From the NCBI GenBank assembly GCA_900554855.1, contig USIZ01000107.1:1-5520 (forward strand): 5,520 nt of DNA, read 5' to 3'. The DNA is from an uncultured Eubacteriales bacterium (GTDB taxonomy: Bacteria; Bacillota; Clostridia; Oscillospirales; Oscillospiraceae). Positions 1 to 5,520 of this stretch are shown here, in pieces. Made by a program: the position numbers and the translations under genes. The notes under the pieces are model-generated. The model searched no databases and was not told the DNA's origin. It saw only the letters and a list, made by a program, of their open reading frames with translations. Position 1 is the first letter of the stretch. Each line of letters begins with the position of its first letter.

Positions 1-974
1 GCCGTCTGGTTTTCCGCGCCGGCATCGACCGGAACGACATCGAGTTCCTGGGCATCAACGATCCCGGCATGACCCCGGACTACATGGCTTATATGCTGAA
101 GTACGACACCATGCATGGCCAGTTCAAGGGCACCATCGAGTATGACGACGAGTCCATCACCGTCAACGGCAAGAAGATCATGGTCTATGCCAAGTTCAAG
201 CCGGAGGAAATTCCCTGGGGTGAGCTGGGCGTCGAGTATGTGGTCGAGTCCACCGGCCTGTTCCTGACCAAGGAGAAGGCTCAGGGTCATCTGGACGCCG
301 GCGCCAAGAAGGTCGTCATGTCCGCCCCCTCCAAGGATGACACCCCCATGTTCGTGATGGGCGTCAACAATACAACCTATGACACCAGCATGAACTTTGT
401 CTCCAACGCCTCCTGCACCACCAACTGCCTGGCTCCGATCGCCAAGGTGCTGCACGACAACTTCGGCATCACCGAGGGTCTGATGACCACCGTTCACTCC
501 ACCACTGCCACTCAGAAGACCGTTGACGGCCCCTCCAAGAAGGATTGGCGCGGCGGCCGTGCCGCTGCCGGCAATATCATCCCCTCCTCCACCGGCGCCG
601 CCAAGGCCGTGGGCAAGGTCATCCCCAGCCTGAACGGCAAGCTGACCGGCATGAGCATGCGCGTGCCCACTCTGGACGTCTCCGTCGTCGACCTGACCGT
701 CAACCTGGCCAAGCCCGCCACCTATGACGAGATCTGCGCCGCCATGAAGAAGGCCTCCGAGGGCGAGCTGAAGGGCATTCTGGGTTATACCGAGGACGCC
801 GTTGTTTCCTCCGACTTCCTGGGCGATACCCACACCTCCATCTTCGACGCCGGCGCCGGCATCGCTCTGACCGACACCTTCGTGAAGGTCGTGTCCTGGT
901 ACGACAACGAGATCGGCTACTCCAACAAGGTTCTGGACCTGATCACCTATATGTCCAGCGTCGATCACAAGTAA
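1..974 (+). CDS. gap: Glyceraldehyde-3-phosphate dehydrogenase, type I (5' truncated)
   Basis: This is cytosolic phosphorylating GAPDH, which converts glyceraldehyde 3-phosphate, NAD and phosphate to 1,3-bisphosphoglycerate in glycolysis. The reading frame uses codons from position 3; the two bases before it fit the Gly codon of the N-terminal GFGRIGR loop, so about 13-15 residues and the start codon lie off the left edge. Of a usual length near 335, 323 residues are visible. Numbered from the first visible Arg, the LGIND strand end with Asp20 favours NAD over NADP. The catalytic Cys138 lies in SNASCTTNC (codon 414-416) and the base His165 in VHSTTATQ (codon 495-497). The WRGGRAAAGNIIPSSTGAAK substrate and phosphate loop and the C-terminal WYDNEIGYSNKV signature are intact. 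The STTATQ loop matches the E. coli GapA/eukaryote-like branch rather than the SYTNDQ branch of Bacillus. The frame ends at TAA 972-974. It converges on the formate dehydrogenase operon and has no functional link to it. Confidence 0.97.
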   Translation, partial: RLVFRAGIDRNDIEFLGINDPGMTPDYMAYMLKYDTMHGQFKGTIEYDDESITVNGKKIMVYAKFKPEEIPWGELGVEYVVESTGLFLTKEKAQGHLDAGAKKVVMSAPSKDDTPMFVMGVNNTTYDTSMNFVSNASCTTNCLAPIAKVLHDNFGITEGLMTTVHSTTATQKTVDGPSKKDWRGGRAAAGNIIPSSTGAAKAVGKVIPSLNGKLTGMSMRVPTLDVSVVDLTVNLAKPATYDEICAAMKKASEGELKGILGYTEDAVVSSDFLGDTHTSIFDAGAGIALTDTFVKVVSWYDNEIGYSNKVLDLITYMSSVDHK

Positions 975-986
975 TTTACACAGTGA

Positions 987-1017
987 AAGCCGCCTGTTTC
1001 TGAGAAACAGGCGGCTT
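987..1017 (+). terminator. Perfect 14-bp hairpin after gap, probable terminator or 3'-end stabiliser
   Basis: Positions 987-1000 (AAGCCGCCTGTTTC) are exactly complementary to 1004-1017, with a three-base TGA loop. The stem begins 12 bases after the gap stop codon, where an intrinsic terminator is expected. The weak point is the tail: only the two T's closing the stem are present, followed by ACGCTGTCG, so there is no proper T tract in the + direction. On the opposite strand the tail (TTTCACT) is also short. The structure may stop transcription inefficiently, or protect the 3' end of the gap mRNA, with the hairpin at 1101-1134 as backup. Confidence 0.6.
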
Positions 1018-1025
1018 ACGCTGTC

Positions 1026-1086
1026 GAAAAAGTGCTGTCTGCGCAACTTTTCTACCCATACAATGCAGAGCTGAGCAGACTTTTTC
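1026..1086. repeat. Imperfect AT-rich inverted repeat in the convergent intergenic region
   Basis: GAAAAAGT at 1026-1033 is the exact reverse complement of ACTTTTTC at 1079-1086. The pairing can extend inward through CTGC (1039-1042, after a bulge) with GCAG (1075-1078). The same left arm can instead pair with ACTTTT at 1046-1051, so two hairpins compete for it. No open reading frame or gene-like signal lies here. It may be a degenerate copy of a small intergenic repeat, or extra termination structure between convergent genes. Its copy number in the genome cannot be judged from this window. Confidence 0.4.
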
Positions 1087-1090
1087 ACCA

Positions 1091-1142
1091 CAAAAACAAG
1101 AGTGCGGCACTCAGATCTCTCTGAGCGCCGCACTGCTATTTT
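1091..1142. terminator. Bidirectional intrinsic terminator between gap and fdhA
   Basis: AGTGCGGC at 1101-1108 pairs with GCCGCACT at 1127-1134. After one A/C mismatch, CTCAGA at 1110-1115 pairs with TCTGAG at 1120-1125 around a four-base loop. Reading leftward on the minus strand, the stem is followed by CTTGTTTTTG, a good T-rich tail, placed about 20 bases past the fdhA stop codon. Reading rightward, it is followed by GCTATTTT. T-rich flanks on both sides and the position between two converging genes make a shared terminator the natural reading. The minus-strand tail is the stronger one. Confidence 0.8.
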
Positions 1143-1153
1143 AAAATCAGAAT

Positions 1154-3964
1154 TTATTCCGTCGGCATCAGGCTGGCGACAGTTGCTTTCAGCTTTGCCT
1201 GAACCTGCTCGGCCACCATAGCCTGCGTGATATAGTTGCCGTCTTCGTCATAGGCCTCGCTGTCTGGGATCTTCTCCAGGCGGCAGGCGCAGACCTTGTA
1301 CTCCGGAATACGGGCAAACTTGTCCAATGCCGGATTGGTCAGCCAGTTGGCATCGCCGTCCGGGAAGTGGAAGGGCATCCAGACCTCGCCGGGGCTGGTC
1401 TTTTCAGACACTCTGGCCTCAGAGGTGATCTCACCGCGGCGGGATTTGACGCGGATGCGCTCTCCGTCCACAATACCCAGCGCCTTGGCATCCTCGGAGT
1501 TCACTTCGATGAAGGAGTGGCCGGAGATCTCCATCAGGCCGGGGGTGCGGCCGGTCATGGCGCGGGTGGTGTAGTGGTACAGAATGCGGCCGGTGGTCAG
1601 CATGGTGGGGTATTCCTTGTCGGGCAGCTCCGCTGCGGGCACATAGACCGTGGGATAGAACCAGCCCAGACCGCGGCTGAACTTACCGACGTGCATAATG
1701 GGCGTGCCGGGGTGATCCTTAGTGGGGCAGGGCCACTGGAGGTACTGGCCGTCGGTGTGGTCAAGCCGCTCATGACTCATGCCGTGGAAGGACGGGGTCA
1801 GTTCCGCCATCTCGTCGAAGATCTCGGCGGCAGTCAGCGTGGGTTGATCATAGCCCATGCGCCGCATCAGGTCACAGATGATGTCAGTATCCAGCCGCAT
1901 ATTGCCGGGCACCTCAATGGCCTTGCGCACACGCTGGACGCGGCGCTCGGTGTTGGAGAAGGTGCCCTCCTTCTCCGCATAGGAGCGTCCGGGCAGAATG
2001 ACGTCGGCCAGCTGGGCAGTCTCCGTCATGAAGAGCTCCTGCACCACGAAGAAGTCCAGGCTGTTCAACGCCTTGAGGATGTGGTGGGTATCGGGATCGG
2101 TGACGACCGGATCCTCGCCGTAGATATACAGGCCCTTGATCTCGCCCCGGATGGCGGCGGGGAACACATCAGTGGCGTGGACGCCGATCTCGCCGGGCAG
2201 CTTCACGCCCCAAGCCTTTTCAAACTTCTCCCGGATGACGGGATCGGTGACATTCTGATAGCCGGGGAACTGGTTGGGCTGTGCGCCCATATCGCAGGCG
2301 CCCTGCACGTTGTTCTGGCCGCGCAGCGGGTTGACGCCGCAGCCCTCCCGGCCCAGCTTGCCCACCATCAGCGCCATATTGGACATGGACATGACGCCCT
2401 CGGTGCCGGTGGAGTGCTCGGTGACGCCGAGGCAGTAGATGATGGGAGCCTTCTTGGCCTTGGCATAGATGCGGGCGGCCTGACGCAGGTCGTCCGGGTC
2501 AATGTGGCAGATCTCAGCCACCTTCTCCGGGGTATAGTCGGCCACGATCTTCTTGAGTTCCTCAAAGCCCTCTGTGCGCTCGGCAATGAACTTCTCGTCG
2601 ATCAGCCCCTCCTCAATGAACACATGGCACATACCGTTGGCAAAGGCAATATTGGTGCCGGGACGGAGCTTCAGATGCACATCCGCCTGAGCGGCCAGAT
2701 CAATGTCACGGGGATCCACCACAATGAGCTTGCAGCCGTTGCGGACGGCCTCGCGGATCTGCATACCCACAACGGGATGCGCTTCCTCCGGGTTGGAGCC
2801 CACCAGCATAATGGCGTCTACATCGTGGGTGATGTCATAGATAGGATTGGTCATAGCGCCGGAACCGAGGGTCTTGGCCAGACCGGCCACGGAGGCGGAG
2901 TGGCAGACGCGGGCGCAGTTGTCGGTGTTGTTGGTGCCGAAGCAGGTGCGCACCATCTTCTGCACCATATAAATATCTTCGTTGGGAGAACGGGAGCAGG
3001 CGAAGCCGGCCAGAGAGTCGGGACCGTACTCCTTTTTCAGCTGCATGAATTTGCTGGCCACCAGATCCAGCGCCTCATCCCAGCCGGCCTTGCGGAACTT
3101 TCCGGTGGCCTTGTCCTTGATGAGGGGATCGGTGATGCGGTCGCCGGACATGACAAACTTATAGGAGCCGAAGCGGCCCTTGACGCACAGGCGGCCGTGG
3201 TTGCTGGGGCCGTCTGCGCCTTCAACGCCGACGATCTTATTACCCTTGACCAGCAGGTCATACTGGCAGCCCACCGCACAGTGGGGGCAGGTCGTGCGCA
3301 CCCGGCGCACCTCCCAGCTGCGGTAATTTCTGGCCTCTTTCTTATAGAGAGCACCGGTGGGACAGGCCTCAGCGCAGTTGCCGCAGGACTCGCACGCTGT
3401 GCTCTCCCAGTCCGGGCCAAAGGGGGCGTTGATCACATTGAACATACCGGTCTTGCCCACCTTGATGGCATTGCGGCCGCTGACCTTGGCGCAGGTGTTC
3501 ACACAGCGGTGGCAGTGGATGCACAGCGTAGGACGGTAGCCCAGAAACGGGTTGCTGTTTTTCTCCTCGCTCTCAATCTTGTAGCGGCTGCCGTCAAAGG
3601 TGGAATGGGCCACTCCGTAGTCGTTGCACACCTTCTGCAACTCGCACACACCGTTGGAGGCGCAGGAGAAGCAGTCCTGATGGTGGTTGGACAGCAGCAG
3701 ATTCAGCGCCATCTTCCGGGACGCAATGACCCGGTCGCTCTGAGTGTGGATGACCATACCCTCCTCGACGATGGTGTTGCAGGCGGTGGGCAGCTTTTCC
3801 ATGCCCTCCACCTCCACCACGCAGACCCGGCAGGAGGCCACATGACTGACGTGCTTCAGATAACACAGGGTGGGGATCTCAATATCGTTGTGGCGGGCGG
3901 CGGCGAGGATCGTGTAATCGTCCGGCACCTGCAGCGCCTTACCGTCCATAATAATGTTCTTCAT
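1154..3964 (-). CDS. fdhA: Formate dehydrogenase catalytic (alpha) subunit, NuoG-like N-terminus, Cys form
   Basis: Molybdenum- or tungsten-bis-MGD formate dehydrogenase, 936 residues, interconverting formate and CO2; no signal peptide or membrane segment, so cytosolic. Domains: a [2Fe-2S] ferredoxin domain (C34, C45, C48, C62); a NuoG-type His-Cys3 [4Fe-4S] site (H94, C98, C101, C107); a double [4Fe-4S] ferredoxin (C148/151/154/158 and C191/194/197/201); the molybdopterin-oxidoreductase [4Fe-4S] site (C226, C229, C233, C260) with the following Lys262; the molybdopterin core; and an MGD-binding C-terminal domain from about 786 to 895. The active-site motif ARVCHSASV has Cys354 (TGC, 2903-2905) where E. 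coli FdhF has selenocysteine, followed by conserved His355. Arg548 in LRGQNNVQG matches the second catalytic residue. His and Arg together favour a true formate dehydrogenase over NuoG or nitrate reductase. The ATG at 3964-3962 is preferred; a TTG one codon earlier (3967) is possible. It overlaps the upstream stop as TGATG and ends at TAA 1156-1154. The electron partner is probably the upstream flavoprotein. Confidence 0.93.
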   Translation of the reverse strand: MKNIIMDGKALQVPDDYTILAAARHNDIEIPTLCYLKHVSHVASCRVCVVEVEGMEKLPTACNTIVEEGMVIHTQSDRVIASRKMALNLLLSNHHQDCFSCASNGVCELQKVCNDYGVAHSTFDGSRYKIESEEKNSNPFLGYRPTLCIHCHRCVNTCAKVSGRNAIKVGKTGMFNVINAPFGPDWESTACESCGNCAEACPTGALYKKEARNYRSWEVRRVRTTCPHCAVGCQYDLLVKGNKIVGVEGADGPSNHGRLCVKGRFGSYKFVMSGDRITDPLIKDKATGKFRKAGWDEALDLVASKFMQLKKEYGPDSLAGFACSRSPNEDIYMVQKMVRTCFGTNNTDNCARVCHSASVAGLAKTLGSGAMTNPIYDITHDVDAIMLVGSNPEEAHPVVGMQIREAVRNGCKLIVVDPRDIDLAAQADVHLKLRPGTNIAFANGMCHVFIEEGLIDEKFIAERTEGFEELKKIVADYTPEKVAEICHIDPDDLRQAARIYAKAKKAPIIYCLGVTEHSTGTEGVMSMSNMALMVGKLGREGCGVNPLRGQNNVQGACDMGAQPNQFPGYQNVTDPVIREKFEKAWGVKLPGEIGVHATDVFPAAIRGEIKGLYIYGEDPVVTDPDTHHILKALNSLDFFVVQELFMTETAQLADVILPGRSYAEKEGTFSNTERRVQRVRKAIEVPGNMRLDTDIICDLMRRMGYDQPTLTAAEIFDEMAELTPSFHGMSHERLDHTDGQYLQWPCPTKDHPGTPIMHVGKFSRGLGWFYPTVYVPAAELPDKEYPTMLTTGRILYHYTTRAMTGRTPGLMEISGHSFIEVNSEDAKALGIVDGERIRVKSRRGEITSEARVSEKTSPGEVWMPFHFPDGDANWLTNPALDKFARIPEYKVCACRLEKIPDSEAYDEDGNYITQAMVAEQVQAKLKATVASLMPTE

Positions 3965-4221
3965 CAATCACAGCCTCCTTCCAGCACTCCGCAGCCAAAG
4001 TGATCACAGCGCAGGCAGCGGCCCGCCTCCTGCATGGCCTCCTCCAGCGTGAAGGGGTTCTCGACGTGCTCAAAGTCGTGCTTGCGGATATAGGCGGGGC
4101 GTTCGGTGATATTGGCCCGGCCGGTCTGGGTGCGGTTATTCTCCCGGGGGGCCGGAGCCTCCGCTTCACAGGGCAGCTTGTGGTCATATCCCAGGTAGGC
4201 GTCAATGTTGCGGGCGGCCAC
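3964..4221 (-). pseudogene. C-terminal part of the upstream GltD-like oxidoreductase, separated by an in-frame TAG
   Basis: These 85 codons follow the TAG at 4224-4222 in the same frame and run to TGA at 3966-3964. They begin VAARNIDAYLGYDH, which is what GltD/NfnB-like proteins carry directly after the AIAAG segment that precedes the stop; this last FAD-domain helix belongs to the same fold. The end holds EEAMQEAGRCLRCDHFGCG with four cysteines spaced C-x2-C-x4-C-x6-C (residues 69, 72, 77, 84), a plausible extra iron-sulfur or zinc site. The first codon is a GTG, but no Shine-Dalgarno sequence precedes it and the fragment has no complete domain, so an independent gene is unlikely. It is either the dead end of a nonsense-mutated gene, part of one readthrough protein of at least 518 residues, or the result of a base-call error. 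No second stop or frameshift is present. Confidence 0.75.
3974..3980 (-). promoter_or_regulatory. Strong Shine-Dalgarno sequence for fdhA
   Basis: On the minus strand AAGGAGG lies nine bases before the ATG at 3964 and six before the in-frame TTG at 3967, so spacing alone allows both starts. ATG is preferred as the stronger codon and because it makes the TGATG junction typical of translational coupling. The site sits inside the last codons (Glu-Gly-Gly) of the upstream flavoprotein frame. Confidence 0.8.
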
Positions 4222-4224
4222 CTA
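4222..4224 (-). other. In-frame TAG (amber) codon inside the flavoprotein frame
   Basis: Minus-strand reading is GCC GGC TAG GTG GCC, that is AAG-stop-VAARN. The codon replaces one residue within a conserved helix, and the frame continues open for 85 codons with family-like sequence. A single change from AAG, CAG, GAG or TAC would create it. The other visible stops in the window are TAA, TAA and TGA, so no TAG is seen acting as a genuine terminator here. Confidence 0.85.
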
Positions 4225-5520
4225 GCCGGCGGCAATCGCACGAATGGCAGTGGAGGGAGCGGTCTGGCAGTCGCCGCCCACGAACACGCCGGGCAGCTCC
4301 GCCACGGCAGTGTCCAGCCCGGCTTTGAACACGCCCCGGTTGGCGGGCATACCGAAGTCCTCAAAGGGCTTGCTGACAATGTCCTGACCCACGGCAATAA
4401 GGACGACGTCGCAGGGCACGGAAAAGGCGCTCTTGTTGGCGTCCAGGGGGCTGGGACGGCCGGCCTTGTCATAGGGGCCGATCATCTGGGGCTGCACCAC
4501 CAGCGCGGTGCAGTTACCGTCGGCATCCTTCTCGATGGCTTTGGGAGCCTGGAGCGTCATGAGCTCAATGCCCTCCATAACGGCGGACTCGATCTCACTG
4601 ACCAGCGCCGTCATGTCATCCTGACGGCGGCGATAGACAATGCGCACATCCGCTGCGCCGCAGCGCATGGCACTCCGCGCCGCATCCATGGCCACGTTGC
4701 CGCCGCCGATGACCACAACGGTCTTTCCGGTGTAATCGGGCACATTGCCGTTGCCGATCCGATCCAGCATATCCACGGCGGATTCCACATTTTTGGCGTC
4801 GATGCCATCCAGGCGCAGCTTCTTGCCCACCTGGGCACCAATGGCCACAAACATGGCGTCGTACTCGTCGCGGATGGCCTGGATCTGCTCGGGGGTATCG
4901 ATCAGGGTGGAATACTTCACCTCGATATCGCCGGCGGACAGGATGGCGCGAATATCCTCGTCCAGCCGGTCCTTGGGGAAGCGGTAGTTGGGGATGCCGT
5001 AGCGCAGCATACCGCCCAGTTTGGCCTGACGCTCAAAGATGACCGCCTTGTGACCCATCTGGGCAAGGAAGTAGGCGCAGGTCAGACCGGCGGGGCCGCC
5101 GCCAATGACGGCGATCTTCTTGCCGGTCTTTTCGTCCGGAGCGGGCACGGCGACCTGATCGGCGGCGATCTGATCCACGGCATACTTTTTCAGGCCGCGG
5201 ATGTTCACCGCATCATCCAGCAGACGGCGGCGGCAGCGGTTCTCGCAGGGATGCTCGCAGATCATGGCGCAGGCCGTGGGCAGCGGGTTGTCCTTGCGGA
5301 TCAGGTTGATGGCACCGGCGTAATCCTGCTCGCCCACCAGCGCAATGTAGCCCGGAATATCCACATGAGCGGGGCACAGGTGGATGCAGGGTACCTTCTG
5401 CCCCACATCGGCGGGACACAGCTTCTGCTGAATGTGGCTCTGGTACTCCAGCTTAAAGCTGCTCAGTCCGCGCAGCACCTCGGTAGCAGACTGGTAGCCA
5501 ATGGCACAGTCCGCACTGTC
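4222..5520 (-). CDS. NuoF-GltD fusion-type NAD(P)H/FAD iron-sulfur oxidoreductase (5' end outside window, C-terminus cut by TAG)
   Basis: Likely the flavin and pyridine-nucleotide partner of the formate dehydrogenase. The frame is open to the right edge, so the start lies outside; the GTG at 5478 is internal. Numbered from the edge, residues 1-35 contain DCAIGYQSA and a following LEYQSHI, matching the end of NuoF/HydB subunits, where that Cys is the last ligand of a [4Fe-4S] cluster. Next comes a GltD-type N-terminal domain with two [4Fe-4S] clusters (C45, C49, C84, C88, C92, C96). The FAD-binding motif VIGGGPAG is near 138-145, and a second dinucleotide motif VVVIGGGNVAMDAAR is at 268-282, followed by IVYRRR. 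Arginines there bind the NADPH 2'-phosphate in GltD/NfnB, so NADPH is probable. The FAD closing motif VFVGGDCQTAPSTAIRAIAAG region ends the frame at TAG. The last helix and an 85-residue tail lie beyond that stop. A glutamate synthase small subunit is less likely because of the fdhA neighbour and the NuoF-like start. Confidence 0.8.
   Translation of the reverse strand, partial: DSADCAIGYQSATEVLRGLSSFKLEYQSHIQQKLCPADVGQKVPCIHLCPAHVDIPGYIALVGEQDYAGAINLIRKDNPLPTACAMICEHPCENRCRRRLLDDAVNIRGLKKYAVDQIAADQVAVPAPDEKTGKKIAVIGGGPAGLTCAYFLAQMGHKAVIFERQAKLGGMLRYGIPNYRFPKDRLDEDIRAILSAGDIEVKYSTLIDTPEQIQAIRDEYDAMFVAIGAQVGKKLRLDGIDAKNVESAVDMLDRIGNGNVPDYTGKTVVVIGGGNVAMDAARSAMRCGAADVRIVYRRRQDDMTALVSEIESAVMEGIELMTLQAPKAIEKDADGNCTALVVQPQMIGPYDKAGRPSPLDANKSAFSVPCDVVLIAVGQDIVSKPFEDFGMPANRGVFKAGLDTAVAELPGVFVGGDCQTAPSTAIRAIAAG

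Noticed and set aside
512..721. Antisense open frame within gap.
   Set aside because: Short, without a recognisable product, and fully overlapping the well-supported gap gene; a by-product of GC-rich codon use.
3965..3967. TTG as the start of fdhA, one codon before the ATG.
   Set aside because: In frame and acceptably spaced from the AAGGAGG site, but ATG is the stronger codon, is also well spaced, and gives the usual TGATG overlap. The difference is only one residue.
1367..4003. A very long open frame (878 codons) on the + strand, antisense to fdhA.
   Set aside because: It lies in exact codon-to-codon antisense register with fdhA, where stops appear only if the sense gene uses TTA, CTA or TCA. 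GC-rich codon use avoids those codons. The translation is low-complexity, rich in Gly, Ala, His and Leu, with no recognisable domain.
4219..4221. GTG directly after the TAG as a start of a separate 85-residue gene.
   Set aside because: No Shine-Dalgarno sequence is visible before it, and the product begins in the middle of a conserved FAD-domain helix.
5476..5478. GTG as the start of the flavoprotein gene.
   Set aside because: The frame stays open to the window edge, and the 14 codons before this GTG encode the DCAIGYQ segment matching the NuoF C-terminus. The GTG is therefore an internal Val.

Overview
The window is GC-rich and densely coding, and looks like a chromosomal fragment of an anaerobic Clostridia-type Firmicute. 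The Oscillospiraceae / clostridial cluster IV group is a reasonable guess. The basis is the GC-rich codon use, strong AGGAGG-type ribosome binding sites, a Clostridia-like glyceraldehyde-3-phosphate dehydrogenase, and a formate dehydrogenase built on a NuoG-like iron-sulfur N-terminus. The taxon is inferred from sequence style and no database was consulted.

Layout: (1) Positions 1-974, + strand, carry the glycolytic gene gap, missing only about its first 13-15 codons at the left edge. (2) Positions 975-1153 form a short convergent intergenic region with three inverted-repeat structures: a 14-bp perfect hairpin just after gap, an imperfect AT-rich inverted repeat, and a hairpin with T-rich flanks on both sides that fits a bidirectional terminator. 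(3) Positions 1154-3964, - strand, encode a formate dehydrogenase catalytic subunit (fdhA type) with one [2Fe-2S] and four [4Fe-4S] sites, a molybdopterin domain and Cys rather than selenocysteine in the active site. (4) Positions 3964-5520, - strand, directly upstream of fdhA, hold a flavin and iron-sulfur oxidoreductase that runs off the right edge. Its visible start matches the C-terminal end of a NuoF/HydB-type NADH-binding subunit, which continues into a complete GltD/NfnB-like NADPH-FAD module. The frame is cut by an in-frame TAG at 4222-4224, yet the following 85 codons remain open and look like the natural C-terminus of the same protein, including a four-cysteine motif.

How the genes work together: the two minus-strand genes overlap by one base (TGATG) and should be co-transcribed. 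The flavoprotein would pass electrons between NAD(P)H and the iron-sulfur chain of FdhA, giving a soluble NAD(P)-linked, possibly electron-bifurcating, formate dehydrogenase / CO2 reductase. gap is convergent and unrelated.

The most notable points are the in-frame amber codon in an otherwise intact gene and the NuoF-GltD fusion next to fdhA. No promoter is visible: the 5' ends of both transcription units lie outside the window. No tRNA, rRNA, CRISPR array or mobile element was seen.
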